Below are positions 1-12,051 of a stretch of DNA of 64,000 bases, one piece after another (position 1 is the first letter of the stretch; every line of letters starts with the position of its first letter). The notes beneath the pieces were generated by a model, which was not told where the DNA came from, ran no database searches, and saw only the letters and a list, made by a program, of their open reading frames with translations. Position numbers and translations under genes: made by a program. This stretch comes from Patiria miniata (Eukaryota; Echinodermata; Asteroidea; Valvatida; Asterinidae), in assembly GCF_015706575.1 (NCBI RefSeq), contig NW_024037064.1, positions 3,099,427-3,163,426 of the forward strand, in the 5' to 3' direction.

Positions 1-1965
1 CTCAAAATCAAAACAAACAAAATTTCTTCCAAACCATTCAAGGGATTAACAAAATGATAATTGATGTCATTATGCCGTCATCACCTGTCAAAATACAACC
101 AATTTAGCTAGGGTACATATCTTTTGAACTAAATAGAGTGTGGTGTTTATTAATTATTCGTGACGTGTTTTTGACGGTCCTTTAAACAAGAATTCTTATT
201 CCGGCGATCGGACAAAACCGCTTGACTTTGCTGTTACCAGAACTCAAAACATTGAATATGACTCACAAGAAGCTGATAAGTTTTCACTATTTACAAATAT
301 ATTATCAAACGGCCTAGTAAAGGTATTCCAGATACGAAAAATAAGGGCAAAAAACATAGTCTCCAATCGGACCATCATCTGAAAGCGGCTCATAGTTTGC
401 TTTTTTGAATTTCAAAACAAACCCTCCAAATTTTGCTAAACTGCCCCTAGATTCCTTGATTAACCACAGATAGATTTCCAATGTCCCAAAGTCATTACGT
501 CATCAGACCTCAAGTTACTGTGATCACAGTTTCAAAACGATCATTTTTCAAATTTGTTTTTTTATCATTTGATCCCTGTCACCCCTGATTTGTGACTTTG
601 TTCGTAGCTCAAATAATGATACCCAATACATTTTTTCACCTTAATTGGATCCCTAGTGCTGTGACGTCATGAAACAGTAAGTGTACAATGTGAACACACA
701 CACTTATTCCATATTAATTTTCAAGCGTCACATATTTTAACTTCGATGAGCATGTATCCTCTCCCACTAACATCAGTATTCACTACCCCTCTTATAATGG
801 CGTAATCAAACTGGAAAATTAATTACTTGTACGTGTTTAAAAAATCAATATATACACACATTGATCACTACCTAAACAAAGTGAATTTTTAAACAAATAA
901 CTAATTGTATTTAAAAATGTAAATTGTCTGACCTTTGTTGTTTCATAAAATAGTTATCTACCCGACCACTCTGCGTTTGTATTAAACGCCTAGTATCGTT
1001 TTGATTAAACATTCCAAATTTGCATAACTTAGAAATGCAACCAATAACCAAGTCCACATCTGGGCCGACTTCGCGGCGCTGCTAAGCACAAACATTTCAC
1101 TTAGCACAAAACAGTTTGGTGAAGTTTCGTTAAGGTTATTAGCCAAAAGTCCATGTGATTTTCATGCAAAGCAAACAACAACTGAATACTATAATCACGA
1201 GCAAAATACATTACCTGGAGTTTTGGCTGCTTACCTGCCTTTATTAGCCAAACATTTGTGTGCTAAGCAACTGTTTCTCCTCAGCAGCTCCGTGAAATTG
1301 GCAGATTTCCAAATCGCTCGCGCATGCGCTACGTATACCTCCCCTTGACAACAGATTTTTGAGAAACAAACCAATTCGATCTAGCGCTATCTTCATATAT
1401 GATCTAAGCCTGACAAAAGTTCTACTTCAACTTGGCCAACAACTACACTAAAGCGAAAGGTAACTTTCATCTCATCTTTTTTGGCACTTGTCTCACATCA
1501 TTGGAAAGCCAAATAAACAGTTTCCAGTGTTTTTTTCTAATGAAAAATTCATGTTTCTTTCAGACCAAATTTTCAACCCATGGGCCCATGAGCAATATTC
1601 ACCACGTGCTATTCATGTACGAGCTCAATAACGTAGTCCACTCCTTAACTTATCGCCTTTTTTAACATTCGGACATCGCCAGACCATGTCCGAAAGTTAA
1701 AAAGTCAATAAGTTGGGTCTAAATTAGTCAGATATATGCTCAACCATGGAGCTACATATATCACCTGAGTATTAATATATATCGCTCAACATGCATGCTC
1801 ACCACCAAATGCAGTTAACAACTCTAAGTCTAAGTTACTAAAGACAAAGGCTGTTCAAAAGTATTATTGTGTTAAGTACACCATATAGGCCTATCCCTAA
1901 TTACTTATGAACATAGGCCTAGGCCCTATTTCCCTTTACTAAAATTGTGAAGTCACATTCCAGCT
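1..1965. other. Intergenic, no gene recognised
   Basis: AT-rich sequence without a convincing exon. Around 1060-1310 there is a weak foldback look: two copies of a GCTAAGCA-type motif lie in opposite directions, with GCTGCTAAGC near the left and CTCAGCAGC near the right. It may be an old MITE, but the arms are too diverged to call. The only longer open frame (1432-1665) has no recognisable protein motif and is AT-rich. Confidence 0.5.
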
Positions 1966-2557
1966 CTGACCAGCACGAGAGTGCCTAAATTCTCAGTCTA
2001 AGAAAGTAACCACCTAAGTAGCAAAAGCGAATCGATGAAGTGTGAAGTACGTTACATAGCTGCTATGGGAACCTGGAGCAAAATTAAGGTGTGCCCACTG
2101 AAGTGGATCAATTAATCATGTTACACTTTCAGTAGAAGCAGAAGCTAGGGTATAGGAGACCCATTAGTCTTAGGTAGTAGTAGATCGAGAGGAACTAGGG
2201 TATAGGAGACCCATCAGTCTGTAGAAGCAGGAGCCAGATGTCATTGAAGTGTGAAGTTGCATCCTAGTGGTGCCAAGTACAGGGAGCCTAGAACAAGCTT
2301 GGTCTACCCACTGAAGTGGAACAGTATGGTTGCAGCAGTGAGTCTCAGTATAACTATAGGACCTATACAGTATAGAAGACCCATTAGTCTTAGGTAGTAG
2401 CAGAGGACCTACAGTATAGGAAACCCATCACTCTGTAGTAGTGGGGACTAGATGCCTTTCAAGAGTGAAGTTGCATATCCTAGTAGATGCCAAGTAGCTG
2501 GATGGGAGCCTAGAGCAAGCTTGGATAATGCCCAATGAAGTGCAACAGTTACACCTC

Positions 2558-2672
2558 TATGTTCCGACACCCCTATGTTCCGACTGCACATATTCCTATT
2601 CCTAACCCTAACCCTAACCGGGAGTAACACAATCCAGGTTGTCGGAACATCATATAGGGGTGTCGGAACATA
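2558..2672. mobile_element. Small palindrome with telomere-like core, inserted in the Penelope arm
   Basis: The outer sequences TATGTTCCGACACCCCTATG and its reverse complement bound a short CCTAACCCTAACCCTAACC run at about 2600-2619. An 11-bp direct repeat AGTGCAACAGT occurs at 2539-2549 and 2684-2694. The opposite arm of the host palindrome has this site only once, which fits a duplication made by insertion. It resembles the element at 15190-15328, which also has TGTTCC-type arms around telomere-like repeats. No coding capacity. Confidence 0.55.
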
Positions 2673-2810
2673 ACGCAGTCACCAGTGCAACAGTAGAGTT
2701 ACAGTCTCAGTACAAGGACGACCTGGGGTTCAAGAGACCCATTAGTACTTAGGGTATAGGAGACCAATCAGTCTGTAGCAGTAGGACCCAGATGTTATTA
2801 AGGTGAAACC

Positions 2811-3100
2811 CAATGTCTTGTGGAACTGTCTTTGCATGCTTACCAGATGTCAATGGCTTCTCGTATGCATCATGGATGCCACAACTGGATCAGACTGATG
2901 CCAGTTTGGCTGCATCCCAAAGAACTTTGTGGTCGTTAATGTACGTGAGGATGTTTGACAATGGCCGATTTGTCAAAATCTCCTCATCATCCATGTGGTC
3001 TGTGTTAATCCTTTAGCCTGGTTAGAACCTTAGTTCCAACCAGTTTCCTTGATGTAAACTTTGCCACATTTACATGGAATGCAGTAGACCCCCTGCTTGG
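2811..3100 (-). pseudogene. GIY-YIG endonuclease remnant, left arm of the palindrome
   Basis: On the minus strand the sequence reads a GVYCIPCKCGKVYIKETGWN-like stretch at about 3040-3100, the signature of the GIY-YIG nuclease at the C terminus of Penelope-like reverse transcriptases. The frame then stops and shifts. The downstream part matches, in opposite orientation, the copy at 3517-3765, including the shared text around CGGCCATTGTCAAACAT. Confidence 0.6.
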
Positions 3101-3516
3101 ACAAGGAGTCCTGCTTGTCCATGTGAGTGTGGAGGGTGCCTTGGAACTTCTTGCAACATGAGTAATACACCTTGACACCAGCTAATTGTCAAAGGATGCA
3201 TTGGAGATGATGAGAAGCTGCACATATGTACAAAAGAGTGACTGAGTGTGAGGCAGATACAGTGGAAGGACCTTCCCCAGAGGAGACCTAGTGGTCAGGT
3301 TTGATGATCTTAATGCGGTTGAATCAGCAAACCTGAACCTAGGGGTCTCCTCTACCCAAGGTCCTACCACTGTGTCTCCCTCAGTCACTCTTCCATACAA
3401 AGGTCCAGCTTCTCATCATTGATCTCCAACACATCCTCCGACAAGCTGTGTCAAGGTATATCACTCATCTTCCGACAAGCTCCAAGCCATCCTCCACACT
3501 CGCAGGACACTTCCTC

Positions 3517-3765
3517 CAAGCCAACAGTCTACCGCATTTCATGTAAATGCAGCAAAGTCTACATTAGGGAAACTGGTTGGAACCTTCCCACAAGACTCAA
3601 GGAACATGTACAGACCACATGGACGACGAAGACATTTTCACATATCGGCCATTGTCAAACATTCCCACATTAACTATCACAATGTTGATTGGCATGCAGC
3701 CAAACTCATTGCCTCGATCCAGTTCTGGAATCCACAACGCATCGACATGAGGAACCATTGAGATC
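3517..3765 (+). pseudogene. GIY-YIG endonuclease remnant, right arm of the palindrome
   Basis: Translation gives VYRISCKCSKVYIRETGWN and then LPTRLKEH, the conserved core of GIY-YIG nucleases of Penelope-like elements (the usual form is KVYIGETGRNL..RLKEH; here the G of IGET is R). The frame decays after about 50 residues. It mirrors the minus-strand copy at 2811-3100. Confidence 0.65.
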
Positions 3766-4277
3766 CACAAGCACAACACAGTTCCTCAAGACATTGTGGC
3801 ACCTCAACAACATCTGACTTCCACTCCTATACAATGATGGGACTCTATATCCTAAGTCCTCTAATACTACAGACTAATGGGTCTCATATACCCTAGGTCC
3901 TCCTACTGAGACTGCAACCCAACTGTTCCACTTCAGTGAGCACGTCCATTAGCTTGCTCTTGGCTCCCATCACCTACTAATCCACTATAGGATGCAACTT
4001 CACACTTCAACGACATCTGATTCCCGCTCCTATAGACTGGTGGATCTCCTATACCCTAGGTCCTCTCGATCTACCACTACCCCAGACCAATGGGTCTCCT
4101 ATAGCTCCTCCTCCTACCAAGAGTGCAATCCAACTGTTCTACTTCAGTGGACACACCATAACCTTGCTCCACACTCCCATAGCAGCTACTTAAAATCCAC
4201 TAAGAGGTAACTTCACACTTCATCAATTTCCCTTTGCTACTTAGGTGGTTACTTTCTTAGACTTTATTAGGCACTCT

Positions 4278-5696
4278 CCTCAACACAGTCACCTGACCAG
4301 AACATCATGTTGATACCTTTTGTTCTTTTCAGAACTATTATTCACACATGATGTTTCCACAAACCTTTCATTTATTAACCTTATATACTTCACATTAATC
4401 TCTTATCATTTACATTTATTCATTTACCTTGACTAACTCCACCTCCATGCTCATCAAGAATTTGACATGTGGAGCTTAAACTGTCTTGTAGATCCGAGAT
4501 TCTAACAGGCCTAAAAAATGGACTCTCTGTTATGATCTTTCTCCTGTCTACTAACCCCAACTCACAAACATATTCAAATGAATGAGATATTTTCCATGCA
4601 ATCTACATTGGGAAACTAGAGGGAAAAATAACCATTTTAGTGCTACAGATACAGATCAGAGTCACATTTTTAGGACCCCTTAGAATCTAGAATGTACTTA
4701 CATAGTTTTACCTTCAGCCCTATATGTCAAATTCCTGATTGACTATATTGCAGCTGCATCAACTTACTAAAATTATTCATCAATCCTTTGTCAATTATCA
4801 AGCTCCCATCATTTTTTCCTCACAAAAACATGTTGCAACCTCACACTACATTTTTTCTTCATACAATGAAGAAATTTACTTTATAACTTACAGATAACTT
4901 ATAACTTGGCCTTCATCTTAATGACTGTCAGTAATGACAAAATACATTTTGAACTTTTTTTTACCTGCCCCTAGAGGGTGCTCAAACACTTAATGGCATC
5001 ATCAATCATTTTTCTGGAACACTGAACGCACCCAAAGACTAACACCGTTGACAACAAGTCCATATCTTTTTCCACTTTCAAATTATTAGGCACTTCTGAT
5101 ATCAACTGGAAGGAAGGCTTACAAGACTTGACACACAAAAGATAAACTACAGATCATGTATTATCATGTCAATTCCCACAACATTCAACTTCATGTCTCT
5201 CATGTTAATTTAATTATATTTTAAATTTGAAAGATTAAATTATTAACCTTTCAAGTGCAGACGTACGTCACACAACCCATGATGACTTCATAATTACAAA
5301 AAAAAGCATCTTCAGTGGGTTCTCCATTCATGTATTTTCATTTGTGTTTTCATTTTGACAAACAGTTGTGGAGAACAATTTCCTGAAAACAATAATACTA
5401 ACAAAAACAAAAGTACATTCATGCAATAATTAACAATAGGTGTTGCACTAATAGCCAAACAACTAATGGAATCCTTAAATCAGACTTATTATGTTACTGC
5501 ACCTGGTGCAAAACATTTTAAAGATGTAACAAAACCTCTGTTAAAATCATATTTAGTTAATAATAAACTACATTAAACAATATATACAGTAATGTGTATA
5601 TTTTCATTACAGCGAGCTTATTTTAACATTGGTGAAGTATACACATGTGCATTTTACACAATATTAAATTAAGTATTATCACATTTTTATTATCAG
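4278..5696. other. Region upstream of the OB-fold-like gene
   Basis: AT-rich sequence with no recognised coding segment. It must hold either the promoter and an untranslated first exon, or an intron, because the first coding exon at 5697 is directly preceded by a good splice acceptor (polypyrimidine-rich tract ending TATCAG). No CpG-rich promoter or TATA position can be fixed by eye. Confidence 0.4.
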
Positions 5697-5918
5697 ATGT
5701 CAGCTGTCAACATTAAAATCATCACAGCAGCAGAAGAGCGACCTAAAGCGATGTACGTAATGAGATGCATCACAGGTGATCACCAAGTGAAACCGTTGTA
5801 CATGTTCCATGAAGCACAAGCCAAATTCGAGGTTGGCAACTACTACAAACTCGTAGGCTATACTTCATTTGAGCTAGCAAACCACGAAAGTGCCATCAAA
5901 GTCAATGCAAAGACCCGA
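5697..5918 (+). CDS. OB-fold-like gene, exon 1 (74 codons)
   Basis: Preceded by acceptor TATCAG and followed by donor GTAAGT. Begins MSAVNIKIITAAEERPK and ends at a codon boundary. Contains YYKLVGYTSFEL, plausible for an OB-type beta strand. Confidence 0.6.
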
Positions 5919-8900
5919 GTAAGTATGCAAAGTTTCAAACACTTTATATAAAATGTGCATATTTCTCTACAAACTTCAATAATCGACCAGCACTGAAGTT
6001 GAATATTTAACTTTAGTCTGCATTTTTTTTGGAAATAGCACGCAACCATGTTACATAAATCAGTGCAACGATGGAGAACAAAATGTAGGTAGATGCCACC
6101 CTTAAGTTTGACCAAAATATATCTAATTTCCATAAAATATTAATCCCTGCCATTTATTTCCATATTGGGGTATATTCTATATTCCTTTTGATTTTTAAAA
6201 AGTTAATTTCAGTCATACTACTTACACACCCTTACTTAAATAACATTTTTATAAGCTTTTTATACAAATATTGACTGCTTGGAATGGTGTTGTAAAACTA
6301 GCCTCCCAAGGTGATCCATGGACATTCTATTTTCACAACTGTACTATTATTTTTTTACTGCCATTTTTTCTTTCAGATTTTCCACTGTCAACCATTCTTC
6401 ATCCCGGCTGAAATTGAAGAACAATTCTTCCACGCTGACCCTGTGAGCGTCGAGGAAGCACTCCAGCTACCACCATACCGACGCGCATCCATCAAAGGCA
6501 TATTGACCTATGTAAGTAAAACCATCATACTACAATTCTTCTTATCTAAGCCTTTCAATACACATTCCCTTCACAACATACTTTTTAACAAACCATAAGT
6601 ATCAAACTCTTCTACCTCACATAATAATACATATATTGTCAACAAACAACACTTTACCACAGACAGTGCAAAACATATACATTAACTGTGGTTTATAATT
6701 TTCAGGTCTCACCGGTCAAGGAGGCCACAGGTTGGAAACGGAAGACACTCCACCTCTCACAAACATCATGCCCGAACAAAGTCGTTGTGAACCTTTGGAA
6801 TCACATGTCATCAACTCCGGTCCCACCCATGAGATCTATGGTAGAAGTCACCAACGTTGAGACATCCTTGTATCAAGGCCAGATCTCATTCAACACTACA
6901 CCTGAAACAAATATCAAGGTAAGCAATCAATTTTTAACATATTTTTCAAAACCCATCATTTCATTTTTCATTAATTTTCAAAAATATTTACAATCAATAC
7001 AATGGAACCCACCAATATAATTTCATTTCATAGACTACTACTTTCATCCACACATCCCTTCATACAAACAAACTGCTAATTCCCCCACCCTTTTCCCCCA
7101 CAAATACAATTTTAAACTTAATTACCTAGAGAGAGAAAAGACACACACCTTTTACACTCACAAAACCCATGGTACACCCATTCCTGATCCCCTCTCCAAT
7201 TTGCTCCATCATTGGTTGTGTCCGACAATGACATTTGTCAATGTTCCTCTCATATGACTGTGGAGAAGAAAATTATTACAAAAGTGCAAAACAACTTCAT
7301 ATATTCCACTATTAACCATTAACTTTCCTAAATATACAACCTTCCCAAAAATTACCAAATCACAGCGTCTACAAACTACCCAAATTTTAACAAAACACAA
7401 TTGTCTTATTTAAAAAAAAAAATTCACAAACACATACCACTCATTCAATATTTTCTTACTCGTCTTTATTCTTCCAATTCAACAGGAGCAACTTGCAACT
7501 GACACAAAAGACATCAACATCACTGCATACTGTGAAGAAAGGTAAGACCACACCTTTTTTTCTCATTCTAACTTTCTTCTTATTACATCTCTTCTAACAA
7601 CTATACAAATCCTTACAAAATATCGTACACTGCCTCTTGCCTGTATAGATGCTCTGCTTTATGCTAAAAAGTCTCATTCATTAACAAAGCAATCATCCAA
7701 CCCTTTTTTTTTTACCCTAACCCCTTTCATAATTTTTTTAATACCATCTTACCTTGCTCTTCCAAAATCAATCTCCACATGCTAAACTCAAACAGTAAGG
7801 CATTTTCAAGATAAGTTGAACTGGAACACTGGGCAATGTACAACATTTGCTTTTGCTGCAATTATCAGAAATAAATGAATTTGTTGAATCAGTGTGGTAT
7901 AGCAAATATTATTAAATGACTTAATTCACATTTTGGGCTCATGCATGCAAAAAAACTCAAGAAAGCCAATTATCATTCTTGTAGTCTGGTTCCCTCACCC
8001 CATGAAACACTAATTAAGATGAATAAAACCAATTTATAGACTTCAGGGATGGTAAGGTCAGAGAATCAGTCTACAAGGCTTGTACCCCTTTACAGATGTG
8101 TAATCAATAGCAAAGATGCACAATAACTAATTAGTAAAAATTACGAGCATCTTTTCAACAAAGCCAGTTTTCTCCAACGCTAGTCAGCTGACCACCATTG
8201 GAAAAATACAAATTTTCTGGAAAATGTCACCATACCATGACCCACATTTTTACAGGATGCTTTCAACTGTCATTGCCTAACAATGCAGTAAGGCATTTTC
8301 TCATAATTTAATCATTTCATTTTGTGATGTTTGCAAACGTTGTATCCAGTAGCATAGCCAGGAATTTTTCAGTTGGGGGGGGGGGGGGGGGAGGGCCTGG
8401 AGTGGTGGAACATTTCATGGGGGGGGCATCATGTAGATCAATGATAATTTTTTTACAAACTCAAAATCTCAGTGGGAGAGGCAACTGGGGGGGGGGGGGG
8501 CGACAAGGTTTCATGGGGGGCCGTCGCCCCCCCCCTACGCCCCTCCCCCCCAGTTGTATCTTACCTTTAATATAATGCTTTGCTTGTCTCAACTTTGCAT
8601 TTTCAGACCAAACACGGTTACTATATCACCTGATTCAGGACAAGCCTATTATTATCTCACCAACCCCCAGCTCCGACACCGTCTTGTGTCAATTTCATGT
8701 AAAATCTCACACTATTTCTTAGTAGTCATGAAACTCTTCTTCATTCTAATTTAACACTGCATATCATTTCCACCAAACTTAATCACTATTTTCTACAGAT
8801 TCAACGTAACTCTTCTCTCTGACACTGACGAAGAGTTCTATGTGCCTGAGCAAATGCTCCTCGACTTCGCAAACATCAAATCCTTGCACAACTTCCAGCT

Positions 8901-10590
8901 GCCAATGTGTGCTCAAATGACATACAACATGACAACCAAAGTTGTGCAGAGTATCAAACAGTAAGTATTTACACTTGTATTTCAACTTAACTTCATTTCA
9001 ACAATTGACTCCATTATCCATTTACCATTACATTTCCATATTTAGTCCACTTCATTCAACCCACATCAGGCAACCATGCACCCTGCACATACTTGTACAA
9101 TTTATCCAATATTCACATCCGCTTCATCCTCACATTTCATACTGATCTTCCACACAAGGGCAGATCCAGGGGGGGGGGGGGGGGCAAAGGGGGCCATGCC
9201 CCCCCCCAAAAAAAAAACGAAACCAATTTTTTTTTTTTTTATGTGACATCACAATAAAGGCAGGCAATGAGTACACCACCATCTCTTCCTTCAAAAACAT
9301 TGGCTAAAGTGGTCAGAAATTGCCTCAGATCGCACCACAGAGCATCTAGAATTCACAATTTGTTCGTGGCCCTTGAGCAAGCCCCGAACCCCACGCCGTA
9401 ATTTTTGGACCCACTTTTTGGGGGGACCAAAATTGTGTTCTGGATCCGCCCTTGCTTCCACATCCTATTCAATTATCTTTTTGCACTTCATTCTCACTGA
9501 GTATCTCTTGTCACTATCATAACTCATCTAAACCTAACAAAAGAATTCCAATAACAACAATTCGAGCTGCATTAATAACTACATCACATCATTAAGATAA
9601 TCTAACCGATACATACCCACATCCCCTACACCACACATCAAAACATGTACCTCAACAGTTTCAACACCCCCACCCACATTCACAGTAAGACACTTTCCCC
9701 AAAACTTTTCCCCTTCCTTTCCCCCTCCCCCTCCCCCCCCCCCCTGATTGATCCCCAGCACTTTATCGACATGTTCTATTCAATTTCTTATCTGATAAGA
9801 TTCACAAAATATTCACACCAATCAAACACTATACAAATTCATACTTTACAGAAAACATGCTCAGCACATGTGCATTTGTAAAACCCTAGATAGTCTACAA
9901 CTAACGTCTTTGTATTTGTTATACATACACTATTCTGCAGTTCCACAAATTTCTCATACACAAAAAATTAGTTGTTCTACTCACTTATTTCCAGCCCATT
10001 CACAGTACAGTAGGTCCACACACACATACACAAGCTTACAATTTCATTTTGACTGCCCCATCAAATATTTCCTCCCACCCAATTTCCTTCCTCCCCCCCC
10101 CCTTTTATAAAGTACAAATTATATATTCGCATCAATCTGTAATATGATTTTTTTTCTCTGTTTTTTTTCCGGGCATAACAGTCCAACTAATCCAACAAGA
10201 TAAACTAAGACTTAATTATATCCCACATTTCACCACTTATCACACAAACATAAATCAAATACTCCACCACCAAATTTTCATTTCAAACTGTCTTTCCACC
10301 ACTAATTCTAACTTCTTCCTTAATGCATGTATCACTAAATCTTACAAACAAAGAATTTACCATGACTACCACTTAACACCTTAGATTAATATTTCAATCT
10401 AATTCAATTAAACTTCGAAGTGCTACATAACACAATCTATTTCTTCTCTGAAACTTAACTTAATTAACATCACATATTCAAATTTAAATCTTCACTTCAC
10501 TGCTCATTCAATTTTTATTCTTTTTAATTTTAAAGCATCACCGATGACTCTGAAGCCTCCACATCAAAGACTACCTTGGCAGTAGATTAA
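5697..10590 (+). CDS. Six-exon gene, predicted 280-aa OB-fold/RPA-like protein
   Basis: Exons are 5697-5918, 6377-6511, 6706-6918, 7486-7541, 8799-8960 and 10536-10590 (stop TAA). All introns are GT..AG and the summed length (843 bp) keeps one frame. Residues 130-184 look like an OB fold of the RPA70 type: KRKTLHLSQ, then VVVNLW, then VEVTNVETSLYQGQISF. That is the strand order seen where RPA-like proteins have a basic strand, a [V/L]xLW strand and an IxNxxxSxYxGxxSL strand. Residues 1-75 may form another OB-like unit, and residues 200-262 a third beta-rich segment with a YCEE motif. The C terminus is acidic/serine-rich. The likely role, by inference only, is nucleic-acid binding. The start is the ATG directly at the acceptor, so upstream coding exons cannot be excluded. 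Lineage-specific RPA-like proteins are also carried by some Helitrons, but this gene has introns. Confidence 0.6.
6377..6511 (+). CDS. OB-fold-like gene, exon 2 (45 codons)
   Basis: Acceptor TTTCAG, donor GTAAGT, phase 0 at both ends. Encodes IFHCQPFFIPAEIEEQFF and ends in RRASIKGILTY, a likely linker into the second OB fold. Confidence 0.6.
6706..6918 (+). CDS. OB-fold-like gene, exon 3 (71 codons), best OB-like segment
   Basis: Acceptor TTTTCAG, donor GTAAGC, phase 0 at both ends. Carries the VVVNLWNHM and VEVTNVETSLYQGQISF segments that support the RPA-like reading. Confidence 0.65.
7486..7541 (+). CDS. OB-fold-like gene, exon 4
   Basis: 56 bp, acceptor AACAG, donor GTAAGA, leaves two bases of an Arg codon. 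Encodes EQLATDTKDINITAYCEER. Confidence 0.55.
8347..8552. mobile_element. hAT-like MITE in intron 4 of the OB-fold-like gene
   Basis: Starts CAGTAGCATAGCCAGG and is very rich in G runs, then C runs. An exact 8-bp duplication GTTGTATC flanks it (8339-8346 and 8553-8560). A CAG-type start and an 8-bp target duplication fit the hAT superfamily. The right end (CTACGCCCC...) is decayed. It has no coding capacity. Confidence 0.6.
8799..8960 (+). CDS. OB-fold-like gene, exon 5
   Basis: Acceptor TTCTACAG, donor GTAAGT. Completes the Arg codon and reads FNVTLLSDTDEEFYVPEQ and onward to KVVQSIK. A possible extra exon at about 8607-8687 (acceptor TTTTCAG, weak donor) would also keep the frame. Confidence 0.6.
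9155..9454. mobile_element. hAT-like MITE, 300 bp, in intron 5
   Basis: Terminal inverted repeats CAAGGGCAGATCCAG and CTGGATCCGCCCTTG differ at one position. The 8-bp duplication CTTCCACA is exact at 9147-9154 and 9455-9462. The interior has a G run, a C run and an A/T-run block. TIR start and duplication length fit hAT. Non-coding. Confidence 0.75.
10536..10590 (+). CDS. OB-fold-like gene, exon 6 with stop codon
   Basis: Acceptor TTTTAAAG; completes a His codon, then ITDDSEASTSKTTLAVD and TAA at 10588-10590. The tandem duplication described at 10646 starts just behind, probably inside the 3' untranslated region. Confidence 0.55.
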
Positions 10591-11447
10591 AGGCTGAACC
10601 ATCCTGAGGAATCTCAGCCATCCTGAGGAGTCAACTTCCAATCAAAACTGATCACTGCAAATAGTTTAAAAAATCAGAACAAAATTCACCATCTATTGAA
10701 TCATAAAACTAAAGTCTTGAGTCATTTGATTATTAAAAAATGTCCACATTAATGTTTTAATCAAACCAATATTTTCTAAATAATTATTGCTTTTAATTAC
10801 GTACTCCATGGGTGATTCAAAAAAGCAATACCCAAATGTCGTGACTAATCTTTAAGTTAGGTTCTGCATGTAGCACTTTCAAAATCTAGCATATGCAAGC
10901 CCAATCCATAACCTTTCATTTAGTACAACAATCATTTAAATCACTTAGGTACTTTACTACTTTTTAAACACTACAATCTAGAATTTTAAACACAACCACC
11001 ATTTTAAAACATTTTCCTCAGATCACAAGAAGGTAAGTCTTCTTTCAGCCAAACAAAAACAGATCACATAGGAATGTGTATGAATTGTTTTCATTTTGCT
11101 GAAACAACACCCACCTTTCTTGTCATCCATGAACGGATTTTCAAACATTGGTTGTGTTTAAAATTCCATAGCGTGAAAAGAACATGAGTGATCTGAATGA
11201 TTCTTGTACTAAAAAAAGGATTCTGAATTGGGCTTTCAACTTCATACAATGGCTGTCAAATTTGCTGACTTGGTTCACCCTCTCTGCTTGACCATTATCA
11301 CCAACCATATAATAAAGTTACAGGCCCACAATTTACATATAACAGCTACGTGCAGAACTGCACTAATCATCCCAACATTTGGGTTGCTGCTTTTTTGACT
11401 CACCCTATACATGCATTTGCTTAGCAGTAAATGAAACAGTTGAATAA

Positions 11448-11790
11448 CGCTAAAAAAAAAAAAATTCGGTCTCTGGTCAGACCAAAGTTCTGGAATTGAC
11501 GCAGCCCCGCGGTTTTTTTTTTTTTTTTTCCTTTTTTTTTTTTCTTCAAGCTTGGATTGTACAGACAAGGTGGGTACTATTTTGCTTTTTTGGTGTCCTC
11601 CTGTACATTGGTGTCCTCCATAATTTGCCTTGGTGCTTTCAATCATTTGCCTTGGTGCTATTTCCCATTCCTTGGTGCTCTTTGGTAAAAAAAAATTGAG
11701 GAGGTGCAAAAATAGAGGGCGCTGTTGGAGCTAAATGATTAAATTTGACGCGCGCGCTGACCAGAGACCGACTTATTATTTGTTTTGGCC
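11448..11790. mobile_element. GGCC-ended MITE, copy 1 (343 bp)
   Basis: Subterminal inverted repeats GGTCTCTGGTCAG (left) and CTGACCAGAGACC (right). The right end is TTTTGGCC; the left end is a decayed CGCTAAAA. TAA flanks both sides (11445-11447, 11791-11793). The sister copy of the surrounding duplication (about 13680-13715) reads straight through without the element. TWA duplications of 3 bp suggest a PIF/Harbinger-type origin (inference). Related copies are at 61234-61594 and 62179-62550. Confidence 0.7.
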
Positions 11791-12051
11791 TAACACTCTG
11801 TCTGAACACTAAACTTCAAATAATACCAAGCCCAAAATAATCACTGCAAATCATTATCATTGATTTAAAAATCACAAAAAAACTCAACATATATTTAATC
11901 ATGCAATTTACATCTTGACTCATATAATTATTTCATACATGTACACATGATCAATGTTTTAATCAAAACCCTAATTCTCTCAATAATTTGTGTTTTTTGT
12001 TACATACATCTATTAAGCATTTCAGTAGTTAGCTTTTGTTACGTTTGCATC

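Larger units (their letters stand above)
1966..4277. mobile_element. Penelope-like element remnant arranged as a giant palindrome
   Basis: Two arms run outward from a 26-bp spacer at 3303-3328. The left arm ends with GTGGTCAGGTTT and the right arm starts with AAACCTGAACC. Moving outward, each arm carries a degenerate GIY-YIG endonuclease segment and then a chain of related modules (GAAGTGTGAAGTT..., CCACTGAAGTGG..., TAGGAGACCCATTAGTCT...). The outer ends also pair: GAGAGTGCCTAA and AGAAAGTAACCACCTAAG on the left match the reverse complement near 4240-4275. A Penelope-type GIY-YIG reading frame plus complex inverted terminal repeats is established for Penelope-like retroelements. No reverse transcriptase is left here, so this is an inverted dimer of 3' ends and not a working element. 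Confidence 0.65.

Noticed and set aside
11275-11709. 144-codon minus-strand frame with poly-Lys
   Set aside because: Crosses the MITE border and a T run; chimeric repeat sequence.
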